Shown here in pieces: positions 43,473 to 51,176 of a DNA stretch of 64,000 nt. Positions within the stretch are counted from its first letter, which is position 1. Every line of letters begins with the position of its first letter. The DNA comes from Chromatiales bacterium. Its GTDB lineage: Bacteria; Pseudomonadota; Gammaproteobacteria; Steroidobacterales; GCA-2729495. The stretch is from NCBI GenBank assembly GCA_020351875.1, contig CP070671.1:197010-261009 (forward strand). The letters run 5' to 3'. The translations under genes were made by a program, and so were the position numbers. The notes beneath the pieces were generated by a model. The model was given only the letters and a program-made list of their open reading frames with translations, was not told the origin of the DNA and did no database searches.

Positions 43473-44357
43473 TTACGGCTCGACCCGCCGCTCGTGCTTT
43501 ACCCAATCGACCTCCATCGTCCAACTCTCCACCCTCATCGGAGACGGGTTGATCTTGGCGAAGTTCAACACCGCGAAGAGCAGTTCTGGGAACTGGTCCC
43601 CCTGTCCCTCGCTGCGGTGGATCACTTTCCCGTCCAGGAGGAATAGCAGATCGCTTCCGTCCCACTCGGCCGCGTACTCGTGGTAGTCGGCCAGCGTGGC
43701 TGCCTGAACATGCATCAGCTGCTGCCAGTCGCCTCCACCACAGTAGCCGAGATTCTTAATGGCCCGGGCGGCGTAGTGGTCCGGCCCGCCGTCGCTGTGG
43801 TGTTCGAAGATGTCGATCTCTCCTGACCCGGTCATCGGCCAGCAGACGTTTTCGTCCTCCTCTTCGATTGGTGGCTCATTGTTGCGCGCTCCCAGCAGCC
43901 ACCACGCCGGAAACATGCCGGCCTGGCCGCTGTCTGGTACACGCAGCCGCGCGGTCCAACGGCCCTTCACGAACTCCTGGCGGTTCTTCGAGGTGATCCG
44001 CCCTGCTACGTACCGGGTGGGCGGGTGTTGCTTGCCGAACTTGCTTAAGTTGTCGCACTCGACGGGCTCGCCGAGGTCGACCACGCGGAGCCTCAGCGTG
44101 CCGTCGCTGACTTCGCGCGTGGCGTGCAGATTGTCCCGGACGTAGCACTGATCCTCGTCGTTGACCCAGAGGAGCTGGTCCTGCCAGTTTTCTGGATCGA
44201 AGTGGTCGAAGTCGTCGAAGAAGTCGACCTCCCACTCTTCCGCCATCGACCTCGCAGTCGTCACCGGCCCTTCGGGCTCCGGACTACCACAGGACGCTAC
44301 CGCGCAGAGCACAGCTCCCGACAGGCTAAAGATCCAGCGAGGCTTCCTTGTTGACAT
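43473..44357 (-). CDS. GH16 family endo-beta-glucanase lipoprotein (single domain)
   Basis: The ATG at 44357 follows GGGGAG by about 11 bases and starts a lipoprotein signal ending in AVASC (C23); the longer frame from 44396 is unlikely. The 294-residue protein is a GH16 beta-jelly-roll. The active-site motif GEIDIFEH supplies nucleophile E180, D182 and acid/base E185. GH16 members cut beta-1,3 or mixed-linkage glucans, agarose or carrageenan; the neighbouring GH3 and GH16 genes favour beta-glucan. No LacI-type operator copy was found upstream. It is divergent from the solute-binding protein gene with about 240 bases between. Confidence 0.9.
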   Translation of the reverse strand: MSTRKPRWIFSLSGAVLCAVASCGSPEPEGPVTTARSMAEEWEVDFFDDFDHFDPENWQDQLLWVNDEDQCYVRDNLHATREVSDGTLRLRVVDLGEPVECDNLSKFGKQHPPTRYVAGRITSKNRQEFVKGRWTARLRVPDSGQAGMFPAWWLLGARNNEPPIEEEDENVCWPMTGSGEIDIFEHHSDGGPDHYAARAIKNLGYCGGGDWQQLMHVQAATLADYHEYAAEWDGSDLLFLLDGKVIHRSEGQGDQFPELLFAVLNFAKINPSPMRVESWTMEVDWVKHERRVEP

Positions 44358-44601
44358 ACAAGAATGTCTCCCCTTTTTTCTCAAGTATACGAGCACACCT
44401 AGTAGGACAGGCTCCGGGTGGCTGGCCTGCCATATCGCGGCCGGGTCAGGCTCCGTCAGATCCCGGATGCACTATGGCGGTCGTTTGACCGGCTTATCTG
44501 CCGGAGATATCGTGAGATTGCAGCGTAGCTTTGGAGCGCTGGCACGAACTGGCGCTTCCCGGGGCGGGCCGGATATTTAATCTCCGACAGGGCGACACAA
44601 C

Positions 44602-45951
44602 ATGAAACACCAGCATTTGCGCTCTGTCTGCAGGTCGTTAGCGAAGACCCTCGTCTTGCTCGCGCTGGGTGCCGTGCTGTGGGTGGGCGTGTCGTCCGCT
44701 TCTGCAGAGGACCAGCCGACGCGGATCGTCTTTGCCTCGGGACCCGATGACACCGGTACCGTGAAACGCATCGTCGACGATTTCAATGCGGAGCACACCG
44801 GCCGGATCCAGGTGACGTGGCGGACGATGGATCGGGACAACAATACCCACCACGACCAGCTTGTCACTGACTTCGAGGCGCAGGCGGACGGCCCCCACGT
44901 TATCGCCAGTGACGTGATCTGGACCGCTGAGTTCGCGAAGAACGGCTGGGTGGAGGATGTGACCAAGCGGTTCTACCGCGACTACGAACGCGACGCGTTC
45001 CTGGGGCCGGCGCTCGAGTCGGCCACCTACCGGCTTCGAATCTGGGGCGTGCCCTGGTATACGGACACCAGCGTACTCTTCTACCGCAAGGACCTCCTCG
45101 CCGACAGCGGTTTCGATGCACCGCCGCGCACTTGGGACGAGTTGGTCGAGATGGCGCGCCAGGTCATGAAGGACGCAGGTGTCCGCCACGGGTTCGTCTT
45201 CCAGGGCGCCGAGTACGAGGGCGGCACCGCGAATGCCGTGGAATATATCTGGGGCGCGGGTGGTGAGGTGATGCGGGGCGAGCTGCTGGTTACCAGCACA
45301 TTGCGCGGCACCGTGGCCGAGACCGACGCGGTCACTATCAATAGCGCAAATGCCGCCGCCGGGCTCGACGGGGCGCGTCGCCTGATAGTCGAGGGCGTCG
45401 CGCCTGCGGAGGTCGTGACCTACCGCGAGCAGGAAGCGCTCGACGCCTTCCTGGCGGGTGACGCCGTGTTCCTGCGCAGCTGGCCCTACGTGCAGGGCAT
45501 GCTGCAGAAGTCCCCGCTGTCGGAGGCGCAGGTCCAGGTAAGCGCGCTACCCGCCGCGTCCCCGGCGCATTTGGGATACAGCTGCCTGGGCGGCTGGAAC
45601 CTGATGGTGAACACGCGAGCCAGCGACAAAGAGGCGGAGGCATCATGGGAACTCATCCGCTACCTGACCTCGCCGGACCAGCAGAAGCGACAGGCGCTGG
45701 AAGCCGGGCTGCTGCCCGTCGTCGAGTCGCTGTACGAGGACTCAGACGTGCTGGGCGGTGTCCCGGTCGCGGCGCTCGCCAGAGACCTAGCTTCACAAAT
45801 CCGCGCGCGCCCGATGACCCCCTTCTACTCCGAGTTGTCCGCGCATATCGCGAGCGCTTTCCATAGCGTCCTCAAAGGGGAGCTCACGGGCGCTCAGGCA
45901 GTGGAGACACTCGACGACGATCTGCGAGCCATCGTCACGCGCAATCGCTGA
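44602..45951 (+). CDS. ABC transporter sugar-binding protein (orphan)
   Basis: 449 residues with a signal peptide (LVLLALGAVLWVGVSSASA). The body is a family 1 extracellular solute-binding protein: FNAEHTGRIQVTW, VPWYTDTSVLFYRKDLL, a W-rich pocket (WPYVQGML) and LGGWNLMVN. Such proteins deliver malto-, trehalo- or gluco-oligosaccharides to ABC permeases in the inner membrane. No permease or ATPase gene is present in the window, so it must use components encoded elsewhere or act as a scavenging or sensing protein. The adjacent divergent GH16 suggests beta-glucan oligosaccharides as ligand. Confidence 0.88.
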   Translation: MKHQHLRSVCRSLAKTLVLLALGAVLWVGVSSASAEDQPTRIVFASGPDDTGTVKRIVDDFNAEHTGRIQVTWRTMDRDNNTHHDQLVTDFEAQADGPHVIASDVIWTAEFAKNGWVEDVTKRFYRDYERDAFLGPALESATYRLRIWGVPWYTDTSVLFYRKDLLADSGFDAPPRTWDELVEMARQVMKDAGVRHGFVFQGAEYEGGTANAVEYIWGAGGEVMRGELLVTSTLRGTVAETDAVTINSANAAAGLDGARRLIVEGVAPAEVVTYREQEALDAFLAGDAVFLRSWPYVQGMLQKSPLSEAQVQVSALPAASPAHLGYSCLGGWNLMVNTRASDKEAEASWELIRYLTSPDQQKRQALEAGLLPVVESLYEDSDVLGGVPVAALARDLASQIRARPMTPFYSELSAHIASAFHSVLKGELTGAQAVETLDDDLRAIVTRNR

Positions 45952-45999
45952 TCCGGGAGATGGCCTCCGGGCCAGCGTGTCGCAATTCAGCGCGACAGA

Positions 46000-46137
46000 C
46001 TAGAGGCGTTTCGCCAGTTCCCGAATGCAGGCGGCACGCTGGGCAATATTCTCTTCCAGTGCCTGCAGCTCGCTGAGAAGCGCTTTCTTCACATCCTGCT
46101 TCTGCAGGTTAGTGTCGAGTAGTTCCTCCAGTTCGGT
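46000..46137 (-). pseudogene. Possible C-terminal gene remnant (helical, 45 codons, no start)
   Basis: Between an in-frame TAA (46138-46140) and a TAG ending at 46000, the minus strand reads as a clean amphipathic helix: TELEELLDTNLQKQDVKKAL, then a Leu/Glu/Gln-rich tail ending RELAKRL. The composition is protein-like but no good start codon or ribosome site exists apart from an internal GTG. It may be the eroded end of a lost gene. Chance is a real alternative. Confidence 0.25.
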
Positions 46138-46181
46138 TTATGACTACCCGATAGACAGTGGCAGCTTTGCCGATTCACGGA

Positions 46182-46212
46182 GAAAAAAAGGGCCGGTCGC
46201 GAGACCGGCCCC
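46182..46212 (-). terminator. Intrinsic terminator of the PEP-CTERM gene
   Basis: On the minus strand, GGGCCGGTC, loop TCGC, GACCGGCCC is followed by seven T residues. Nine uninterrupted pairs plus a U-run 30 bases after the stop codon form a textbook rho-independent terminator. Confidence 0.93.
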
Positions 46213-46239
46213 TAAACTTCATATCGGACTAAGCTTTAG

Positions 46240-46917
46240 TCAGGCGATGCGGCGCCTCACAGCACCCAGCAACCCGATGGCCGAACCAAACAGCCAGACG
46301 GCGGCGGGGATCGGAACGATTTCCAGCGATGCGCTGTCGAATCTCGGTGCACCACCTGGACCACCTTCAGCGAAGGCTCCGGTAATGAGGGTAATCCGTA
46401 CACCGTTTGCCCCAACGTCAGAGGGAACTGGTGCACCAATGACCCCAATTTCAATCCAGGTATCTAGTGGGGCAGAGGCGTCAATGGTCGACCCAAAGGA
46501 AACAACGTTAGGGATAGGAACACCATCTTTTAACCACTCAAGATTCAGTGCAGCAACCTGACCACCCGCCATAGGATCAAGACTGTCGTTCATCACCATG
46601 ACAGTGCCAGTCACGATGTCATTCGGGCCTAAACCCAGAATATCTTGAAATGCGCCACCGAAGCCGAAGGCTTTGAGGACAACGTCCCCGTCAAAAGCTC
46701 CAGTCGGACCGATCGGCGGCTGGCCTTGGATACGGATCATCCCATCGAAAGCCGTCCATCCCGTGCCCGCGTCAGGCAAAAACGTTTCAGGGCCCTCAAA
46801 CCCTTCGTCTTCAAAACTTGGATTGACGAGCACGTTTACTGCCGATGCGTTTGACGCAATTAGGAAACTCGCTGCCATCGCAATGGCGACGCGCGTCCAG
46901 TTACTTATCAACTTCAT
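46240..46917 (-). CDS. PEP-CTERM (VPLPA-type) exported protein
   Basis: The open frame begins at 47067, but the ATG at 46917 has TGGAGA upstream and opens a clean signal peptide (TRVAIAMAASFLIASNASA). The 225-residue protein ends in VPIPAAVWLFGSAIGLLGAV followed by RRR. That is the VPLPA variant of the PEP-CTERM signal: motif, membrane helix and Arg cluster, recognised by an exosortase and used for surface or exopolysaccharide-linked sorting. The middle is a beta-sandwich-like region (NVLVNPSFEDEGFEG) that could bind carbohydrate. No exosortase is in the window. A LacI-type operator with a promoter lies upstream at 47193, linking it to the glucan genes. Confidence 0.88.
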   Translation of the reverse strand: MKLISNWTRVAIAMAASFLIASNASAVNVLVNPSFEDEGFEGPETFLPDAGTGWTAFDGMIRIQGQPPIGPTGAFDGDVVLKAFGFGGAFQDILGLGPNDIVTGTVMVMNDSLDPMAGGQVAALNLEWLKDGVPIPNVVSFGSTIDASAPLDTWIEIGVIGAPVPSDVGANGVRITLITGAFAEGGPGGAPRFDSASLEIVPIPAAVWLFGSAIGLLGAVRRRIA

Positions 46918-47045
46918 TGTTATCTCCAGACTGTAGTCACTTGATCGGTAAGTTCTTCTTCGCTGCGTTGTCATTCCTGTGTCGGCAACGAGTTCGTACC
47001 TTATCTGGCCAGTTGTTGCCGAGTGGCGGGCGCATTTAGTCGCCC

Positions 47046-47093
47046 AAAAAAAACGCCCGAAGGCCAAGTCCCCAAGGACTGGTCTTCAAGCGT
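47046..47093 (-). terminator. Strong hairpin with T8 in the leader of the PEP-CTERM gene
   Basis: On the minus strand a long imperfect stem (ACGCTTGAAGACCAGTCC, loop TTGG, then its partner arm ending GGGCGT) is followed by eight T residues. It lies about 130 bases upstream of the PEP-CTERM start and over 270 bases below the GPH transporter stop. Transcription from the operator-linked promoter at 47193 would meet it first. It either ends a small RNA or attenuates the leader. Confidence 0.8.
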
Positions 47094-47175
47094 CATCGGC
47101 AGTCGCGTTACGCCCTAACCCTGGTCGCTGCTGCCTGTGGCGGCAAAGGAGGTAGCGCGTGTTTCGACTTACATG
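47094..47175 (-). ncRNA. Candidate small RNA or structured leader with anti-Shine-Dalgarno segment
   Basis: Minus strand between a promoter-like element (TTGACA within the operator, TAATAT 15 bases on) and the T8 hairpin. It includes an unpaired-looking GCTACCTCCTTTGCC segment, which is complementary to ribosome-binding sites, then a small stem GCCGCC-ACA-GGCAGC and a GTTA...TAAC loop. This layout (seed plus terminator, about 120-130 nt) fits a trans-acting small RNA. A cis-acting attenuator for the PEP-CTERM gene is equally possible. No known RNA family was recognised. Confidence 0.4.
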
Positions 47176-47192
47176 TCAACCATATTACCCGA

Positions 47193-47208
47193 TTGACACC
47201 GCTGTCAA
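47193..47208. promoter_or_regulatory. LacI-type operator TTGACACCGCTGTCAA
   Basis: A 16-base palindrome with central CG, one half-site pair mismatched at the flanking N. It covers the -35 hexamer (TTGACA on the minus strand) of a promoter directed toward the PEP-CTERM gene, with TAATAT 15 bases on. Related copies lie at 48891, 53013 and 57551. Confidence 0.75.
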
Positions 47209-47363
47209 CAAGGCGCCGTGCTAAATTCTTAACTTGGCATTAAATTCTCGCATATTATGTAAGCTACTGAGTCACCAATCGAAAATCTGGGGGCCCGATA
47301 GGCCGTTCGCCTGAGAGTTGTATCCCGCAACTTCCGGCTGCCCCCGGAGGCAATTCACGATGT

Positions 47364-48830
47364 TCAAGCAGTGGCCGGTGCACCGCGCCGCTGCTCCAGT
47401 TCCAATCTGACTTCGTGAGCCTTTTCTTCCGTCATCTGGTAGGTCGCGATAGTCCAGATCGCGATCCCCGATGTTGCAAACGGCACAAACGCGTCGAAGA
47501 AGCGCATCAGGAATATCGTGCGCTCCGTCTGGTTGCCCTCCAGGGCAACGTCGAACCCGGTCGCATTCAGCAGGAAGCCACCTGCCGCGAGCGCGGCGGC
47601 CATGCCGAGTTTCACCACCCACCAGAAGATCGACCCGTACATGCCCTCGCGCCGTTCATTTGTCTCCAGTTCATCCAGGTCAACGACGTCCGCAATCATC
47701 GACGGCATCAGGGTGAAGAGCGCGCCGAGGCCGAAGGCCATCAGCGGCGCGGGTACCAGCAGCAGCCAGGGGACGGCAGGGTTGTAACAGACCCATTTCA
47801 AGGCGTAGCCGAGCATCGAGATGCCGATCGCCACATAGAAAGTCTGCCGCTTGCCGAGTTTCGTGCCCAGCCAGGTCACGAAGACGACGACGCAGAAGGT
47901 CGAAACCGCACCCAGCGTGCCCGAATAACCCGCGTATTCCGCGCCTTTGACGGTATCGCCACCAAACACGTAGTAGATGATGACGTAGAACTGGAACGAT
48001 GCGATCAGCATGAAGCCGTTGAATACCAGGAAAGTCGCGGCGCAGAGTTTAAGAAATGGCTTGAACTTGAGCGTCGTCAGGAATCCCTGCAGGAACCCGT
48101 TGATGCTTCGCAGGGCAACCGCAAGCGCTCCTTCCTGCTGCGGACCATCTTCCGGGGTTTCCGTCTCGGCGATGAATTTGAAGCGCTCGCGCAGGAAGAT
48201 CGCCGGCATGATGCCAATCACGATGACGGCGGCGGCAATGACAATCGACAGCCCGGCCGCACCGTCAACCATATTTTCAAACCAGCGCTCGTTCTGCATG
48301 ATGAGCAGGAACCACGGTGCGATGACGTAGGCGAGCTGGCCGATGAAGTTTTGCACGCCCATCAGTCGCGTGCGCTCGTGGTAATCCGGGGTCAGTTCAT
48401 AGCCAAAAGCTACCCACGGCGTCGCAAACATCGTGTATGCCAGGTAGAAGAAGAAAGACCCCGTCAGGAAATACCAGAAATAGAAGGATTCGCTCCTGCC
48501 ATCGGGCAACTGCCAGAGCAGCGCAAAGATGACGGCAGCGGCAATGGCGCCCACGAAGATATAGGGCCGCCGCCGTCCCCAGCGGGTCTTGGTGTTGTCG
48601 GAGATGTAGCCCATCAACGGATCGGTGATCGCATCGGTCAGGCGGGGCAGGGCGCTGAGCAGGCCGACGAGCGCCGGATTCATTCCCAGGCCCAGGTTGA
48701 GAACGATTACCATACCGCCGATCGCAGCGGCCAGGAGATTGTTGACTAAGGCCCCAAACCCGTAGATCACCTTTTGGTAAAAAGGGATGCGATCCTCGGG
48801 CGCGGTGGCGTAGTGTGTGGTTTCGCTCAT
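47364..48830 (-). CDS. GPH-family glycoside:cation symporter (MelB-like)
   Basis: 488 residues with about twelve membrane segments. GPH family marks are clear: YGFGALVNNLLAAAIGG at the start, the DP-x-G-Y-ISD-x-T-x-x-x-G-R-R-R-P region (ITDPLMGYISDNTKTRWGRR) and MIADVVDLDELETNERREG late in the protein. These transporters import oligosaccharides or glycosides with Na+ or H+. Next to a GH3 and GH16 enzymes, laminari- or other beta-gluco-oligosaccharides are the likely cargo. It is divergent from GH3, and the operator at 48891 lies in the 106-base gap, so both are probably repressed together. Confidence 0.93.
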   Translation of the reverse strand: MSETTHYATAPEDRIPFYQKVIYGFGALVNNLLAAAIGGMVIVLNLGLGMNPALVGLLSALPRLTDAITDPLMGYISDNTKTRWGRRRPYIFVGAIAAAVIFALLWQLPDGRSESFYFWYFLTGSFFFYLAYTMFATPWVAFGYELTPDYHERTRLMGVQNFIGQLAYVIAPWFLLIMQNERWFENMVDGAAGLSIVIAAAVIVIGIMPAIFLRERFKFIAETETPEDGPQQEGALAVALRSINGFLQGFLTTLKFKPFLKLCAATFLVFNGFMLIASFQFYVIIYYVFGGDTVKGAEYAGYSGTLGAVSTFCVVVFVTWLGTKLGKRQTFYVAIGISMLGYALKWVCYNPAVPWLLLVPAPLMAFGLGALFTLMPSMIADVVDLDELETNERREGMYGSIFWWVVKLGMAAALAAGGFLLNATGFDVALEGNQTERTIFLMRFFDAFVPFATSGIAIWTIATYQMTEEKAHEVRLELEQRRGAPATA

Positions 48831-48890
48831 TCTGTCGTGCCCGGTGGTGGTTCTGAGTATTGAGCGCTTATCGGCACATGCTCCAACAAA

Positions 48891-48906
48891 TTGACAGCGC
48901 TGTCTA
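48891..48906. promoter_or_regulatory. LacI-type operator TTGACAGCGCTGTCTA
   Basis: GACAGCGCTGTC is a perfect 12-base palindrome with central CG, flanked by TT and TA. It lies between the divergent GPH transporter and GH3 starts, 60 and 31 bases from them, an ideal position for shared repression. It is the most symmetrical of the four copies. Confidence 0.85.
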
Positions 48907-48936
48907 TCATTGCTACAAAGCCCGCGGACGTGAGCG

Positions 48937-51159
48937 ATGACTAAGACTACAGCTGTTCCATCGAATGTGCCGAACCCGGTCGAGCAACGGGTTGCCGATT
49001 TGTTGGCCCGAATGACGCTGACCGAGAAGGTCGGACAAATGCGTCAGGTCAATGCCAGCGAAGGCCATCCGCCTGATTATCTTGCGGCATTGATCAGGGC
49101 CGGATCCGTCGGCGCGGTGATCAACCAGGCCGATGTTCACGTTATCAACGAGCTGCAGCGGCTCGCGGTAGAAGAAAGCCGGCTGGGAATTCCGCTGCTG
49201 GTGGGCCGCGATGTCATTCATGGCTTCAGGACGATTTTCCCGATACCGCTTGGACAGGCGGCTACCTGGAACCCGGAGCTGGTGCGCGAGGGCGCGCGGG
49301 TCGCAGCGCTCGAGGCGGCGGCAGCGGGCATCAACTGGACATTCGCGCCAATGATCGATATTGCCCGTGATCCGCGCTGGGGCCGGATCGCCGAGAGCTT
49401 TGGTGAGGACGTCTTTTTGACCGCCGCGCTCGCGGTCGCCATGGTGGAGGGTTTGCAGGGTGACGATCTGTCGTCGCCCGGCAGCATCGCTGCGTGCGCC
49501 AAGCATTTTGCCGGTTACGGGGCCGTGGAAAGTGGGTGCGATTATGCGACCACCAATATTCCGGAAAACCAACTGCGCAACGTCTATTTGCCGCCGTTCA
49601 AAGCGGCGGTGGAGGTGGGCGTCGCGACGCTGATGACTTCATTCAGCGATATCGACGGGGTGCCGGGCACGGCCAACGCGTTTCTGCTGCGGCAGATACT
49701 GCGAAATGAATGGGGTTTTCCGGGTGTTGTCGTCAGCGACTGGGATTCCGTTCACCAGCTGCAAATTCACGGGTTGACCGAGAACGACGGGGAGTCAGCT
49801 TTCGAAGCCGTGACCGCGGGCGTCGATATGGAAATGGCGGGGGACGTTTACGCCAATCACCTCGCTGCACTGGTCGAATCGGGTCGAATCGCGATCGGCA
49901 TGATCGATGCCGCCGTCGCCAATGTATTGCGCACCAAGTTTCAGCTGGGTTTGTTCGAGCATCCGTACGTCGAGCCGGCGGCGCACCCCTCGCCCGGGAG
50001 TGAGCACGCGCTGTTGGCGGCGAAAAGGATGGCAGCGCAAAGCGTCGTTATGCTCAAGAACGATAGTCGCACCCTGCCGTTATCTATACAACAGTTGAGT
50101 TCCGTGGCAATCATCGGTCCGCTGGCGGACGCGCCATACGAGCAGCTGGGAACGTGGATTTTTGATGGCGACGTCGCGCTGAGCGTTACGCCGCTGGAAG
50201 CGATTCGCACCCTGCTTGGTGACGCGGTCGAGGTCCGTCACCTGCGTGCGATGGAGAATTCGCGCAGCCGGGAGACGGAGGCCTTCAACGAAGCTGTCGA
50301 AGCCGCGCATGCCTGCGACGTGGCCATTCTGTTCCTCGGCGAAGAATCGATCCTGTCCGGGGAAGCGCATTCGCGCGCCGATATCCATCTGCCTGGCGAC
50401 CAGGCGAAGCTCGTGCAGCGTATCAGGGAAACCGGCACACCCGTTGTTGCCGTGATCATGGCGGGCCGCCCACTGACGCTGGCAAACATCGTCGATGATG
50501 TCGACGCGCTGCTGTTCGCCTGGCACCCGGGAACGATGGCTGGCCCGGCCATTGCAGATCTGTTGTTTGGCCGTGAATCGCCTTCCGGAAAGCTGCCCGT
50601 GTCATTTCCCCGTATGGTTGGGCAAGTCCCGATCTACTACAGCCACAAGAATTCCGGCAAACCCCCGTCACCCGACAACATTGTGCACATCGACGACATC
50701 GATACATTCGCCGAACAGACATCCGTCGGCATGACTTCATTTCACCTGGATGCGGGTTACACGCCGCTGTTCGCCTTCGGTCACGGACTGTCCTACGCGG
50801 AGTTCGAATATGACCACATTCGAACCGGCGCGCACACAGTCAGCATTGGCGACGCCGTGACCATCAGCGCGGAGCTGACCAACAAGAGCGACATTGCGGC
50901 GGACGAAGTGGCGCAGTTGTACGTGCGCGATCTGGCCGGGAGCGTGACCAGGCCCATCAGGCAACTGGCCGGCTTCCAACGGCTGCGTCTGGAACCCGGC
51001 CAGACCGTGACAGTCGCGTTCCGGCTGCATACCGATGATCTCGCGTTCTACGGGCGCGACCAGAATCTGGCGGCCGAGCCCGGGGAGTTCCACGCCTGGA
51101 TTGGTGGCAGTTCGGAGACAGAACTCAGAACAGAATTCCGCATCGTCGCGAGCGGCTGA
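48937..51159 (+). CDS. GH3 beta-glucosidase, cytoplasmic
   Basis: 740 residues with no signal peptide, unlike the periplasmic BglX type. Domain order is the usual GH3 (beta/alpha)8 barrel (about 15-330), alpha/beta sandwich (about 370-570, GRESPSGKLPVSFPRMVGQ at its end) and fibronectin-like C-domain. The catalytic nucleophile is D268 in GVVVSDWDSV. The entrance text KHFAGYGAVESGCDY is typical. It would split imported beta-gluco-oligosaccharides into glucose. It starts 31 bases after a LacI-type operator and is followed by the sugar-porter gene after 17 bases. Confidence 0.94.
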   Translation: MTKTTAVPSNVPNPVEQRVADLLARMTLTEKVGQMRQVNASEGHPPDYLAALIRAGSVGAVINQADVHVINELQRLAVEESRLGIPLLVGRDVIHGFRTIFPIPLGQAATWNPELVREGARVAALEAAAAGINWTFAPMIDIARDPRWGRIAESFGEDVFLTAALAVAMVEGLQGDDLSSPGSIAACAKHFAGYGAVESGCDYATTNIPENQLRNVYLPPFKAAVEVGVATLMTSFSDIDGVPGTANAFLLRQILRNEWGFPGVVVSDWDSVHQLQIHGLTENDGESAFEAVTAGVDMEMAGDVYANHLAALVESGRIAIGMIDAAVANVLRTKFQLGLFEHPYVEPAAHPSPGSEHALLAAKRMAAQSVVMLKNDSRTLPLSIQQLSSVAIIGPLADAPYEQLGTWIFDGDVALSVTPLEAIRTLLGDAVEVRHLRAMENSRSRETEAFNEAVEAAHACDVAILFLGEESILSGEAHSRADIHLPGDQAKLVQRIRETGTPVVAVIMAGRPLTLANIVDDVDALLFAWHPGTMAGPAIADLLFGRESPSGKLPVSFPRMVGQVPIYYSHKNSGKPPSPDNIVHIDDIDTFAEQTSVGMTSFHLDAGYTPLFAFGHGLSYAEFEYDHIRTGAHTVSIGDAVTISAELTNKSDIAADEVAQLYVRDLAGSVTRPIRQLAGFQRLRLEPGQTVTVAFRLHTDDLAFYGRDQNLAAEPGEFHAWIGGSSETELRTEFRIVASG

Positions 51160-51176
51160 ATCGCAGGGCCACGCCG

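Noticed and set aside
46025-46561. 178-codon plus-strand frame
   Set aside because: Runs across an intrinsic terminator and antisense to the PEP-CTERM gene; Ser-rich shadow composition.
47094-47175. Cyclic-di-GMP (GEMM) riboswitch upstream of the PEP-CTERM gene
   Set aside because: A few similar words (ACAGGC, CCGATG) occur, but the conserved core and spacing of GEMM are not met on either strand.
47146-47218. Plus-strand 19-codon leader peptide behind AAAGGAGGT
   Set aside because: The ribosome site is good, but no plus-strand gene follows, and the same bases are better explained as the anti-Shine-Dalgarno segment of a minus-strand RNA.
44602-51159. A SusC/SusD-type polysaccharide utilisation locus
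   Set aside because: No TonB-dependent receptor or SusD-like protein is present in the window; the locus uses GPH/MFS carriers and a barrel-fused enzyme instead.
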